Of a stretch of 64,000 nucleotides of DNA, positions 18,085 to 26,268 are shown one piece after another (position 1 is the stretch's first letter; each line of letters starts with the position of its first letter). Location of the stretch: NCBI RefSeq assembly GCF_008014745.1, contig NZ_VPFD01000025.1, positions 24,664-88,663 on the forward strand. Reading direction: 5' to 3'. This stretch comes from Massilia arenae. Lineage in GTDB: Bacteria > Pseudomonadota > Gammaproteobacteria > Burkholderiales > Burkholderiaceae_D. The position numbers were made by a program, and so were the translations under genes. The notes beneath the pieces are model-generated. The model was not told where the DNA came from. It was given only the letters and a program-made list of their open reading frames with translations, and did not search any database.

Positions 18085-18768
18085 TTAGCGTAAGCCGGCA
18101 ATATAGTCGGCCACCGCACGCATCTCTTCCGGCGACATCCGTTGCGACAGCACCGTCATCTGCGGGCTGTTGGCGCGGCTGCCGGTCTTGAATGCTTCCA
18201 GCTGGGCGGTGGTGTAATCCTGGTGCTGGCCGGCCAGGCGCGGGTATTGCGCCGGGATGCCGTTGGCGGTGGCGCCGTGACAGCTGGCGCAGGCCGCCAC
18301 GCCTTTTTCCGCGATGCCGCCACGATAAATCTTGCGGCCCAGTTCCACGGTCTCTTTATTTTTCGCCGCGCCAGGCTTGTGCGCCTGCGTCGCGAGCCAG
18401 GCTGCGATATCCTTCTTCTCCTGCTCCGTCAGCATCTTGGCATAGGTCGTCATGATGGGCTGCTGGCGGTGCGCGGTCGTGAAATCGATCAGCTGCTTGT
18501 GTGTATACGTCGCGAACTGCCCAGACAGTTTCGGATTGATCGCGATCGACGAATTGCCGGCCGCACCGTGGCAGGACAGGCAGGACGGCAGGCCGCGTGC
18601 GGGATCGCCGTTTTCGTACAGGGCGCCACCTTTGGCTGGATCGGCTTTGACCGCGGTTGCGGTTGCGGCGGACGCCGCCATCGCCGCCGGTAGTCCCCCA
18701 AAGACAGTCAGCGAAGTGACCAACAGTGTTTTGAGTAGGGGGGACGTCAACCGATTCATAACTGGCAC
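18085..18768 (-). CDS. Diheme cytochrome c4
   Basis: 227 aa with a Sec signal peptide (...FGGLPAAMA). Two CxxCH heme sites, C63-L-S-C66-H and C160-A-S-C163-H, in two similar halves, each with a later Met in the expected axial-ligand region (MTTYAKML, MTVLSQRMS). Periplasmic electron carrier between the bc1 complex and terminal oxidases. Lies directly upstream of resB-ccsB. Confidence 0.93.
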   Translation of the reverse strand: MPVMNRLTSPLLKTLLVTSLTVFGGLPAAMAASAATATAVKADPAKGGALYENGDPARGLPSCLSCHGAAGNSSIAINPKLSGQFATYTHKQLIDFTTAHRQQPIMTTYAKMLTEQEKKDIAAWLATQAHKPGAAKNKETVELGRKIYRGGIAEKGVAACASCHGATANGIPAQYPRLAGQHQDYTTAQLEAFKTGSRANSPQMTVLSQRMSPEEMRAVADYIAGLR

Positions 18769-18903
18769 CTTATAAAGTCAAATTAGAAAGTTCAGTGCAG
18801 CGACTTGATCTACCCGCCGATGGGCGGAGCAGCAATCAACCCCTTATTGTACAATAGCTTTGTTTCCCCAACGCCATTTCATGGCCCTTAATCCCTCTCC
18901 CCA

Positions 18904-19653
18904 ATGTCCAGATTATGGCAAGCCCGGTTCTTCACGACCGTTAACCAGTTGCGCGATTTGCCCGACACGCAAGTACCGGAAATCGCCTTCGCCGGGCGCT
19001 CGAACGCCGGCAAATCCACAGCGATCAATATCCTGACCAACCAGAAGGGTCTCGCTTTCGCTTCCAAGACGCCTGGCCGTACCCAGCACATCAATTACTT
19101 CTCGATCGGCGGCGCCCACGTGGGCCAGCACCGCAAGGATGCGGTCCGGGTCGACGAGATCGAAGCGCTGCTGGTCGACCTGCCGGGCTACGGCTATGCC
19201 GAAGTCTCGGGCACCGCCAAGCTGCACTGGCAAAAACTGCTGGGCGACTACGTCCAGCGCCGTGACCAGCTGGCGGCGCTCATCCTGATCATGGATTCGC
19301 GCCGTCCGTTCACCGACCTCGACGTCCAGATGCTGGAATGGTTCGCCCCGACCGGCAAGCCGATCCACTGCATCCTGACCAAAGCCGACAAGCTCAACCG
19401 CAACGAGTCGACCAATGCCCTGCGCGAAGCACGCGCCGTGCTCGACAGCTATGTCGACGAGGATGGCAACGGCTTCCCGTTCACGGTGCAGCTGTTCTCG
19501 GCGCTCAAGCGCATCGGCATCGAGGAAGCGGACGCCAAGATCCTGGAGTTGGCCGGACTGAACTCGGAAGAGGAAGAGGAAGAAGCAGGAGACGACATCG
19601 GCAACGAAGAAAGTGCTGCGCCGTCGGCGGACGACGATAATCCTTCCGCCTGA
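18904..19653 (+). CDS. engB: Ribosome biogenesis GTPase EngB/YsxC
   Basis: 249 aa. G1 GRSNAGKS (31-38), G3 DLPGYG (92-97), G4 TKAD. Needed for assembly of the large ribosomal subunit. The C-terminus is extended by about 30 very acidic residues (six Glu in a row, then DDIGNEES and DDDNPSA) beyond the usual length of about 210. Divergent from the cytochrome gene and followed by hemB. Confidence 0.96.
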   Translation: MSRLWQARFFTTVNQLRDLPDTQVPEIAFAGRSNAGKSTAINILTNQKGLAFASKTPGRTQHINYFSIGGAHVGQHRKDAVRVDEIEALLVDLPGYGYAEVSGTAKLHWQKLLGDYVQRRDQLAALILIMDSRRPFTDLDVQMLEWFAPTGKPIHCILTKADKLNRNESTNALREARAVLDSYVDEDGNGFPFTVQLFSALKRIGIEEADAKILELAGLNSEEEEEEAGDDIGNEESAAPSADDDNPSA

Positions 19654-19672
19654 TCTAGCAAGGACTGTTGAC

Positions 19673-20680
19673 ATGACCATCATCACCTCCGCCTATCCGG
19701 CGGCCCGCCCGCGCCGCATGCGCCGCGACCCATTCTCGCGCGCCATGATGCGCGAGAACACCATCACCTCCGCCGACCTGATCTATCCGGTGTTCGTGCT
19801 CGAAGGCCAGAACCAGCGCCAGCAAGTGGCGTCGATGCCGGGCGTCGAGCGCGTCTCGCTCGACCTGCTGCTCAAGGTTGCCGAAGAATGCGTTTCGCTC
19901 GGCATCCCGGCCATGGCCCTGTTCCCGCTGGTCGACCAGTCGGTCAAGACCTATGACGGCATCGAGGCGACCAACCCGGACGGCCTGGTGCCGCGCGTGG
20001 TGCGCGAACTGAAGAAGAACTTCCCGGAACTGGGCGTCATCACCGACGTCGCGCTCGACCCGTATACGACCCACGGCCAGGACGGCTTGCCGGACGAGAA
20101 CGGCTACATCGTCAACGAAAAGACGATCGAGATGCTGGTGAAGCAGGCGCTCACCCACGCCGATGCCGGCGTGGACATCGTGGCGCCGTCGGACATGATG
20201 GACGGCCGCATTGGCGCCATCCGCAACGCCTTCGAGGCGCAGGGCCACATCCACACCCGCATCATGGCCTATTCGGCCAAGTACGCCTCCGCTTTCTACG
20301 GCCCGTTCCGCGACGCCGTGGGTTCCAGCGCCAACCTGGGCAAGGCCGACAAGAACACCTACCAGATGGACCCGGCCAACAGCGACGAGGCCCTGCGCGA
20401 AGTGGCGCTCGACCTGGCCGAAGGCGCCGACATGGTGATGGTGAAACCGGGCATGCCTTACCTGGACATCGTGCGCCGTGTAAAGGACGAGTTCAAGGTG
20501 CCGACCTTCGCCTATCAGGTCAGCGGCGAGTACGCGATGCTGAAGGCGGCGGCGCAGAATGGCTGGCTCGATCACGACAAGGTCATGATGGAATCGATGA
20601 TGGCCTTCAAGCGCGCCGGGGCGGATGGGGTGCTGACTTATTTCGCGCTGGATATCGCGCGCAAGCTGAAGGCCGTCTGA
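19673..20680 (+). CDS. hemB: Delta-aminolevulinic acid dehydratase (porphobilinogen synthase)
   Basis: 335 aa from ATG 19673, preceded by AAGGAC; an in-frame ATG at 19613 lies inside engB and is not credible. Schiff-base lysines in AYSAKYASAFYGPFRDA and MVMVKPGMPYLDIV; APSDMMDGRIGAIR. Condenses two 5-aminolevulinate molecules in heme synthesis. Fits a local heme/cytochrome theme with ccsB, resB and cytochrome c4. Confidence 0.97.
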   Translation: MTIITSAYPAARPRRMRRDPFSRAMMRENTITSADLIYPVFVLEGQNQRQQVASMPGVERVSLDLLLKVAEECVSLGIPAMALFPLVDQSVKTYDGIEATNPDGLVPRVVRELKKNFPELGVITDVALDPYTTHGQDGLPDENGYIVNEKTIEMLVKQALTHADAGVDIVAPSDMMDGRIGAIRNAFEAQGHIHTRIMAYSAKYASAFYGPFRDAVGSSANLGKADKNTYQMDPANSDEALREVALDLAEGADMVMVKPGMPYLDIVRRVKDEFKVPTFAYQVSGEYAMLKAAAQNGWLDHDKVMMESMMAFKRAGADGVLTYFALDIARKLKAV

Positions 20681-20714
20681 TCGCGCCGCGCCAACAAAAA
20701 CCATGCGGAAGCAC

Positions 20715-20790
20715 TAATGCCGCTCAGTTAAGACTGAGCGGCATTTTTCTTTTCAGGTGTTGTAAGCGGTGGTCGAGGCTGTGAACCTGC
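20715..20790. repeat. Imperfect direct repeat, copy 1 (hemB terminator plus downstream about 40 bp)
   Basis: About 76 bp matching 21742-21816 with roughly a dozen mismatches and one indel. The match runs past the terminator through CAGGTG.TGTAAGC and GAGGCTG.GAACCTGC, so it is not just two similar hairpins. The two copies bracket the DUF4160/DUF2442 islet. Confidence 0.8.
20716..20750 (+). terminator. Strong terminator of hemB
   Basis: 13-bp stem AATGCCGCTCAGT/ACTGAGCGGCATT with loop TAAG, then TTTCTTTT. A diverged copy of this terminator and the 40 bp after it recurs at 21742-21816. Confidence 0.9.
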
Positions 20791-21054
20791 GTCACCGCAT
20801 TCGATGACACGCTCCAATTTTCTCGTGCAAGCTCAGGAAGTCCCGGACTGGGGGCGCCTGGGCACCCTTGACAGGTGCATATGCAGCATAGCGATCACCG
20901 GCGGATGCTGGGCATGCTCGAATTTGCCTGTAACCCTGCAAGTGGACTCACCAAATTATTGTAAGAATGCAATTCCTTATGCTAATGTACCTTATAGTTA
21001 CTATTGATTTGTAATAAATACCTGCAAACCCAACCTGCTTAGGTTTCTGATAGA
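20791..21054. other. AT-rich intergenic stretch at the left of the DUF4160/DUF2442 islet
   Basis: Markedly more AT-rich than the flanks from about 20940 (runs such as CAAATTATTG, TTATAGTTACTATTGATTTG). An open frame 20804-21007 has no recognisable sequence and no ribosome site and is not called. A small inverted repeat AACCT-GCTT-AGGTT lies just before the DUF4160 start and could be an autoregulatory site. Confidence 0.4.
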
Positions 21055-21303
21055 ATGCCTACTGTCTTGAATATTCTTGGCTGCCGAGTTGTCATTTATC
21101 CTAATGATCACAGGCCTGCGCATATACATGTCATTGGTAACGGTTGTGAGGCTGTGTTCAGATTGAACTGCCCTCACGGCCCTCCTGACCTGCGCGAGAA
21201 CCATGGTTTTACTCGCAGTGCATTGAGTAAGATCCTTGCTCAGCTAGCCAAAAATCTTACTGTGCTTTGCACTCAATGGAAGGCGATCCATGAACATTAC
21301 TGA
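21055..21303 (+). CDS. DUF4160 family protein (toxin-antitoxin-like pair, first gene)
   Basis: 82 aa. The run VVIYPNDHRPAHIHVIGNG followed by AVFRLNCPHGPPDLREN is the DUF4160 signature. These small proteins are almost always found just ahead of a DUF2442 gene and have been suggested to act as a toxin-antitoxin-like pair; the biochemical role is not established to my knowledge. Overlaps the next gene by 14 bp. Codon use is less GC-biased than that of its neighbours. Confidence 0.75.
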   Translation: MPTVLNILGCRVVIYPNDHRPAHIHVIGNGCEAVFRLNCPHGPPDLRENHGFTRSALSKILAQLAKNLTVLCTQWKAIHEHY

Positions 21304-21721
21304 TGACGATTTTGAACTTGCTAACAAGCGTGCTGCGCATAGGCAAGCGCACTATCCGCGCGCAAGTAGCGTCCGATACGACCGCCGCATTGCCAGGTTA
21401 GTTGTCGATCTGGAAACTGGGTTGGGCCTTACCATGTCGCTAAAGGACTTGCAGGGCCTGGAGAACGCTAAGCCAAAAGATCTAGAAGGTGTCGAGATCA
21501 GCCCATCAGGTTTCGGTATATATTTTCCGAAGCTTGATATGGACCTTTACGTGCCTGGCTTGCTTGAGGGCTATCTAGGGACTAAACGTTGGATGGCAGC
21601 CAAAAATGGCAAGAAAGGCGGCAAGGTGTCAACTGAAGCTAAAGCTGCAGCAGCCCGATCGAACGGACAACTTGGGGGGCGCCCTAAAAAGAAAAAAAAC
21701 GAAGAATTGATGCCGGCGTAG
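21290..21721 (+). CDS. DUF2442 family protein (partner of DUF4160)
   Basis: 143 aa. The central segment (RIARLVVDLETGLGLTMSLKDLQGL...LEGVEISPSGFGIYFPKLDMDLYVPGLLEG) is a DUF2442 domain. The C-terminus is basic and Gly/Lys-rich (KNGKKGGKVSTEAK, GGRPKKKK), a DNA-binding-like tail often seen in the antitoxin member. Start ATG 21290 lies inside the DUF4160 gene, so the two are translationally coupled. Followed by the second terminator copy. Confidence 0.75.
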   Translation: MNITDDDFELANKRAAHRQAHYPRASSVRYDRRIARLVVDLETGLGLTMSLKDLQGLENAKPKDLEGVEISPSGFGIYFPKLDMDLYVPGLLEGYLGTKRWMAAKNGKKGGKVSTEAKAAAARSNGQLGGRPKKKKNEELMPA

Positions 21722-21741
21722 TAAAGCGGACGGCTCGACCG

Positions 21742-21816
21742 TAATGCCGTTCAGTTAGAACTGAACGGCTTTTTTCTTTCAGGTGCTGTAAGCTGTAATT
21801 GAGGCTGAGAACCTGC
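21742..21816. repeat. Imperfect direct repeat, copy 2
   Basis: Partner of 20715-20790. Stem mismatches between the copies are compensated on the other arm, so both keep a functional-looking hairpin. Downstream to 21983 nothing further is recognisable. Confidence 0.8.
21743..21780 (+). terminator. Terminator of the DUF4160/DUF2442 pair
   Basis: GCCGTTCAGTT-AG-AACTGAACGGC stem then TTTTTTCTTT. Sequence-related to the hemB terminator at 20716-20750, with compensating changes that keep the stem paired. Confidence 0.85.
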
Positions 21817-21983
21817 ATGTGGCCCTGGCGCTGTATCGTCATCAATCAGCGAAGTCGTTGCCAGACGCGCAAGCAAGGCAGCGCCTTGGCGCCGAGCCAG
21901 TGGCGGAACGACCTTGAAGACCGCCGAGTCGCCTGAGCACCGTGAACATTCGGTGAACAAGTGTACGCCAGCGTCCGGCGCGA

Positions 21984-22925
21984 TTACCTGCCCGGCACCG
22001 GCCTGTAATCCGGGAACATTTCCTTGTACAAGAATTCCACCAGCTGATCCGTATCCTGCGGCCTTGCGCTGAGTTTGACCACACGCCCCAGGCGGTGCGA
22101 ATCCCACTCGAAATCGCCCTTCTTCTCGCGCCGGATCAGCTCGATCATCTTCTTGATGACGGCGGTCTCGATATCGCGCTCGCTGCCCTGCTCCACCGTC
22201 ACCGCCGTCAGCCAGCGCCGCTTGAAGCTCGGGTTCCAGCCGCGGAACTTGAGGTCCATGGTGTTGAAGGTCTTGTTCGACACCGAGAAGATGCCGCCCG
22301 TCTCGTTGCTGTCGTCGGTGCCGCGGCCGTTGATGGCGGCGATGTTCGCCAGCGCGTTGCGGGTGCCGCGCGCGGCGTCGCTTTCCTGGGCCGGCACTTC
22401 GGCGCCGGTCGGCGCGCCGCGGCGCTCGCGCTGGGCCTTCACATAGGCCGCCATGTCCATGTCGGGCGGCACTTCGGTCGGCGGCTGCTGGCGCTGCGGT
22501 TGCGGCGGGGCCGGCGGTGCGGGACGCTCGTCGGGGACCGTGATGGTGTCCGGCAGGCGCTGGACAATGATGCGTTCCTGTTCCACGCGCGGGATCGGCG
22601 GCGCCGGCAGGGGCCGCGGCGTCGGCCGCGGCGCGGCTTCATTGGGTGAGGTTTCGCGCAGCGGCGCCACATACACCACCTGGCTGTCGCCCTGGTCCTC
22701 GGAGGCCGGGCGCGCCGTGCGCTGCTCCTGTTCCTTCGGCTCGTAGAACCACAGCAGCACCAGCAACAGGTGGACCGCGATCGTGCCGCCCACGCCGAAG
22801 CGGCTCGGCCCCTTGCGCCCGTAATTCATCCCCAGTCCATAGCGCGGCCCCGAGGGCGGCAATGGCTGTCCGCAGTGGGAACACACTTCACTGTCCTGGT
22901 CGTAGGTGTGGGAATGGTCACGCAA
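21984..22925 (-). CDS. Unassigned TonB-shaped membrane protein with N-terminal CxxC
   Basis: 313 aa. N-terminal CSHCGQPLPPSG (Cys 16 and 19) looks like half a zinc ribbon; one membrane helix near 46-61 (GTIAVHLLLVLLWFYEP); a long Pro-rich periplasmic-type linker (about 90-155); then a C-terminal globular region of about 100 aa (GGIFSVSNKTFNTMDLKFRGWN, ERDIETAVIKKMIELIRREKKGDFEWDSHRLGRVV). The layout resembles TonB/TolA energy transducers, but no TonB C-terminal signature is evident. It is separated from the RND pump genes by a palindrome. Function unknown. Confidence 0.7.
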   Translation of the reverse strand: MRDHSHTYDQDSEVCSHCGQPLPPSGPRYGLGMNYGRKGPSRFGVGGTIAVHLLLVLLWFYEPKEQEQRTARPASEDQGDSQVVYVAPLRETSPNEAAPRPTPRPLPAPPIPRVEQERIIVQRLPDTITVPDERPAPPAPPQPQRQQPPTEVPPDMDMAAYVKAQRERRGAPTGAEVPAQESDAARGTRNALANIAAINGRGTDDSNETGGIFSVSNKTFNTMDLKFRGWNPSFKRRWLTAVTVEQGSERDIETAVIKKMIELIRREKKGDFEWDSHRLGRVVKLSARPQDTDQLVEFLYKEMFPDYRPVPGR

Positions 22926-23058
22926 GATGGATCGGTTTCCTGATAGCTACGTCTAAAAAAACGGCAGAGAGCCGCAGTCTAACCGTTTTGCGGCGCAACC
23001 GCATCACGCTAGCCGCCCGGGCGCGCCTCCCGATCCGTTGATGGTTGTTACCAAATGT

Positions 23059-23109
23059 TTCCGGCCGCCAGTATCGGAACAATAATGTATCCGATGCTGG
23101 CGGCCGGAA
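23059..23109. terminator. Large palindrome after the RND pump genes
   Basis: Arms TTCCGGCCGCCAG/CTGGCGGCCGGAA (13 bp), then a second paired block ATCGG/CCGAT. Very stable hairpin 25 bp after the pump stop, but without a T-run on either side, so termination is plausible but not certain. Could instead be an isolated REP-like element. Confidence 0.45.
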
Positions 23110-23133
23110 GGGGCGCCTGCCGTGCTACCTGGC

Positions 23134-26100
23134 TTATGCCGGGTGGACCGGATGGGCCGGTGGAACCGTATGCGCCACGTGGTCCTGGTCGGCCTTCGCG
23201 ATCTGCTTGTCGGTCATCGGGCCGGTGCCGCTGTAGCGGTCCAGGTACAGGTAGATCACCGGGGTGATATACAAGGTGATGACTTGCGAGAAGATCAGGC
23301 CGCCGCATACCGCCAGGCCCAGCGGCTGGCGCAGCTCGGCGCCGGCGCCGATGCCCAGCGCGATCGGCAGCGCGCCCATCAGCGCCGCCAGGGTCGTCAT
23401 CAGGATCGGGCGGAAGCGCAGGATGCAGGCCTCGCGGATCGCCTCTTGCGGGCTCATGCCCAGGTTGCGCTGGGCGTCGAGCGCGAAGTCGATCATCATG
23501 ATCGCGTTCTTCTTGACGATGCCGATCAGCATCAGGATGCCGATCATGGCGATCAGGGTCAGGTCCTTGTCGAAAATCCACAAGGTGATCAGGGCGCCGA
23601 CGGCCGCCGACGGCAGGCCGGCCAGGATAGTCAACGGGTGGATATAGCTCTCGTACAGTACACCCAGCAGCACGTAGATGACGCCAATCGCCGTGATGAT
23701 CAGGATCAGCTGGCTCGATTGCGTGTCCTGGAACACGGCGGCATCGCCGCCATAGGTGGCGATGACCGAGGCCGGCAGCTTCATTGCGCGCCCCAGCTCG
23801 TCGATGTGGGCAGTGGCGTCGCCCAGCGACACGCCCGGCGCCAGGTTGAACGACAGGGTGATCGCCTGCAGCTGGCCCTGGTGGTTGACCTGCAGCGGGC
23901 CGACCGTGCGGCGCACGCTGGCGATGCTCGACAGCTTGACCAGTTCGCCCGACTTGGAACGCACCGAGACCCGCGACAGCGCTTCGTCATAGTAGCGGTC
24001 GCTCGCGGCGGCTTCCAGGATCACGTAATAGCTGGCCGCCGTGGAATAGATGGTCGACACCTGGCGCTCGCCGAAGGAGGCGTACATCACGGTGCGGATA
24101 TCGTCCATTTCCACGCCCAGCAGCGCCGCCTTGTCGCGGTCGATGTCCACCGTCGCCTGCAGCGCCTTGTTCTGCGAGTCGCTGTTGACGTCGCGGAAGC
24201 GCTCGTCCTTGCGCATGCCTTCCAGGAATTGCTCGGCCCAGCCGCCGATCTCGCCGCCCGATACGCTCTGCAACGTGTACTGGTAGCGCGCCTTGCTCTG
24301 GCGGCCGCCCAGCTGCAGGTTCTGCTGCGGCGACATGAACACCTGCACGCCCGGCACCGCGCGCGTGGCCTTGCGCAGGTCGTCGATCACCAGGTCCATC
24401 GGCGGACGCTCGCCGCGGTCCTTGAGCACCAGGAACATGCGGCCGGTATTGCCGCCGCCGCTGAACGAGGTGGTGTCCTTCACATAGGGATTGGCGCGGA
24501 TGATGTCGACCACCTTGCCCTGCAGCTCGGCCAGCGCCATCGACGAGGTGTCTTCCGAGGCTTCGACCATCACGCGGATCTGGCCGATGTCTTCTTCTGG
24601 GAAGAAGCCTTTCGGCATGGTCGAATACAGCACGCCGGTCAGCACGAAGGTGCCCGCCGCCAGCATGAGGACGATGAAGCGGAAGCGCAGCGCCAGGTCG
24701 AGCGTGCGGCCATAGCCATTACGCAGGCGGGTGAAGCCGGCTTCGAAGCGGCGGCCGATCCAGGACATGTCTTTCGGATCGACGTGGCCGCCATCCTTGA
24801 GCAGGCGCGAGCACAGCATCGGCACCAGGGTCAGCGAGACCAGGGCCGAGACCAGCACAGCCAGCCCGACGACGACCGCGAATTCGCGGAACAGCAGGCC
24901 GATCACGCCCGGCATGAAGAAGATCGGGATAAACACCGCCACCAGCGAGATCGAGATCGAGATGATGGTGAAGCCCACTTCGCGCGCGCCGATGAGGGCG
25001 GCGGCCATCGGCTTCTTGCCCATCTCCATATGGCGCACGATGTTTTCCAGCACCACGATCGCGTCGTCGACCACCAGGCCAACCGCCAGCGTGATGCCGA
25101 GCAGGGAGATGTTATCCAGGCTGTAGCCGAACCAGTACAGCAGCGACAGCGCGCCGAGCAGCGAGATCGGCACCGTCACCGCCGGGATGAAAGTGGCCGC
25201 GGCGCGGTGCAGGAACAGGAAGATCACCAGGATGACCAGCAGCACGGTGCCGGCCAGGGTCAGGTTGACGTCGTGGATCGCCTCGCGGATCGACAGCGAG
25301 CGGTCGTTCACCAGCTCGATCTTGATCGAGGCCGGCAGTTGTCCTTCGAAGCGCGGGATCAGCGCGCGCACCGCGTCGACCACCTGCACGGTATTCGCGT
25401 TCGGCTGGCGCTGCACCATCAGCGAGATCGAGCGCTCGCCATTCAGGCTGCCCATGGCCTTGACCGACTGGTAGCTGTCCTGCACCTCGGCGATGTCGCG
25501 CAAGCGCACCGGAAGGCCATCGCGGGTGGCGATGATCAGGTTGGCGAAGTCGGCCGCCCGCATCAGCTGGCCGCCGCCCTGGATGGTCAGCGCCTGGGTC
25601 GGGCCGTCGAGGATGCCCAATGGGGTGTTCGAGTTGGCCGCGCGCAGCGCCGCCGCCAGCTCGTCCATCGAGATGTTGCGGGCGTTCATCAGATCGGAAC
25701 GGGCGCGGACGCGGACGGCGAAGCGCTTGCCGCCGTTGATCGACACCTGGGACACGCCTTGCACGGTCGAGATCGCCGGCGAGATCAGGTTTTCGGCATA
25801 GTCGTTCAGCTCCGACAGATCCATCGACGGCGAGGTCAGGTGCATGAACAGGATCGGGGCGTCTGCCGGGTTGACCTTGCGGTAGGCCGGCAGTTCGGTC
25901 ATTTCCAGCGGCAGGCGGCGCTGCGCCACCAGCAGGGCGGCCTGGACATCCACCGCCGCCTTGTCGACATCGATCTCGTTGTCGAATTCGAGCGTGATAT
26001 TGGTGTCGCCCTGGGTATTGCTCGAGGTGATCAGCTTGATGCCGGCGATGGTCGAGAACTGCTTCTCGAGCGGCAGCGCCACCGAGGACGCCATCGTCTC

Positions 26101-26268
26101 CGGGCTGGCGCCCGGCAGGTTGGCCGAGACGTTGATGACCGGCGTGTTATAGCTGGGCAGTGCGGCGACCGGGATCTGCATGTACGACAGGATGCCGACC
26201 AGCACCAGGCTGAGCGACAGCAGCACCACCATCACCGGACGGCGGATACACAGTTCGGACAGATTCAT
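23134..26268 (-). CDS. RND multidrug efflux pump, MdtB/MdtC-like inner-membrane transporter
   Basis: 1044 aa, HAE-1 RND layout: TM1 at 10-30, two large periplasmic loops, about 12 helices. Proton-relay motif GLVVDDAIVVLEN in TM4 and the KVNPADAPILF element resemble MdtB/MdtC rather than AcrB/MexB. Works with the adaptor encoded just upstream and an outer-membrane channel not present here. ATG overlaps the adaptor stop by 4 bp. There is only one RND subunit, whereas E. coli MdtBC is a hetero-oligomer. Confidence 0.93.
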   Translation of the reverse strand: MNLSELCIRRPVMVVLLSLSLVLVGILSYMQIPVAALPSYNTPVINVSANLPGASPETMASSVALPLEKQFSTIAGIKLITSSNTQGDTNITLEFDNEIDVDKAAVDVQAALLVAQRRLPLEMTELPAYRKVNPADAPILFMHLTSPSMDLSELNDYAENLISPAISTVQGVSQVSINGGKRFAVRVRARSDLMNARNISMDELAAALRAANSNTPLGILDGPTQALTIQGGGQLMRAADFANLIIATRDGLPVRLRDIAEVQDSYQSVKAMGSLNGERSISLMVQRQPNANTVQVVDAVRALIPRFEGQLPASIKIELVNDRSLSIREAIHDVNLTLAGTVLLVILVIFLFLHRAAATFIPAVTVPISLLGALSLLYWFGYSLDNISLLGITLAVGLVVDDAIVVLENIVRHMEMGKKPMAAALIGAREVGFTIISISISLVAVFIPIFFMPGVIGLLFREFAVVVGLAVLVSALVSLTLVPMLCSRLLKDGGHVDPKDMSWIGRRFEAGFTRLRNGYGRTLDLALRFRFIVLMLAAGTFVLTGVLYSTMPKGFFPEEDIGQIRVMVEASEDTSSMALAELQGKVVDIIRANPYVKDTTSFSGGGNTGRMFLVLKDRGERPPMDLVIDDLRKATRAVPGVQVFMSPQQNLQLGGRQSKARYQYTLQSVSGGEIGGWAEQFLEGMRKDERFRDVNSDSQNKALQATVDIDRDKAALLGVEMDDIRTVMYASFGERQVSTIYSTAASYYVILEAAASDRYYDEALSRVSVRSKSGELVKLSSIASVRRTVGPLQVNHQGQLQAITLSFNLAPGVSLGDATAHIDELGRAMKLPASVIATYGGDAAVFQDTQSSQLILIITAIGVIYVLLGVLYESYIHPLTILAGLPSAAVGALITLWIFDKDLTLIAMIGILMLIGIVKKNAIMMIDFALDAQRNLGMSPQEAIREACILRFRPILMTTLAALMGALPIALGIGAGAELRQPLGLAVCGGLIFSQVITLYITPVIYLYLDRYSGTGPMTDKQIAKADQDHVAHTVPPAHPVHPA

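Noticed and set aside
14686..18093. Very long plus-strand open frame opposite ccsB and resB (similar ones lie opposite pilQ and the RND gene)
   Set aside because: No recognisable domains, low-complexity composition, fully covered by well-supported genes on the other strand.
20804..21007. 67-codon plus-strand frame upstream of the DUF4160 gene
   Set aside because: No ribosome site, no recognisable family, spans the GC-to-AT transition; most likely chance.
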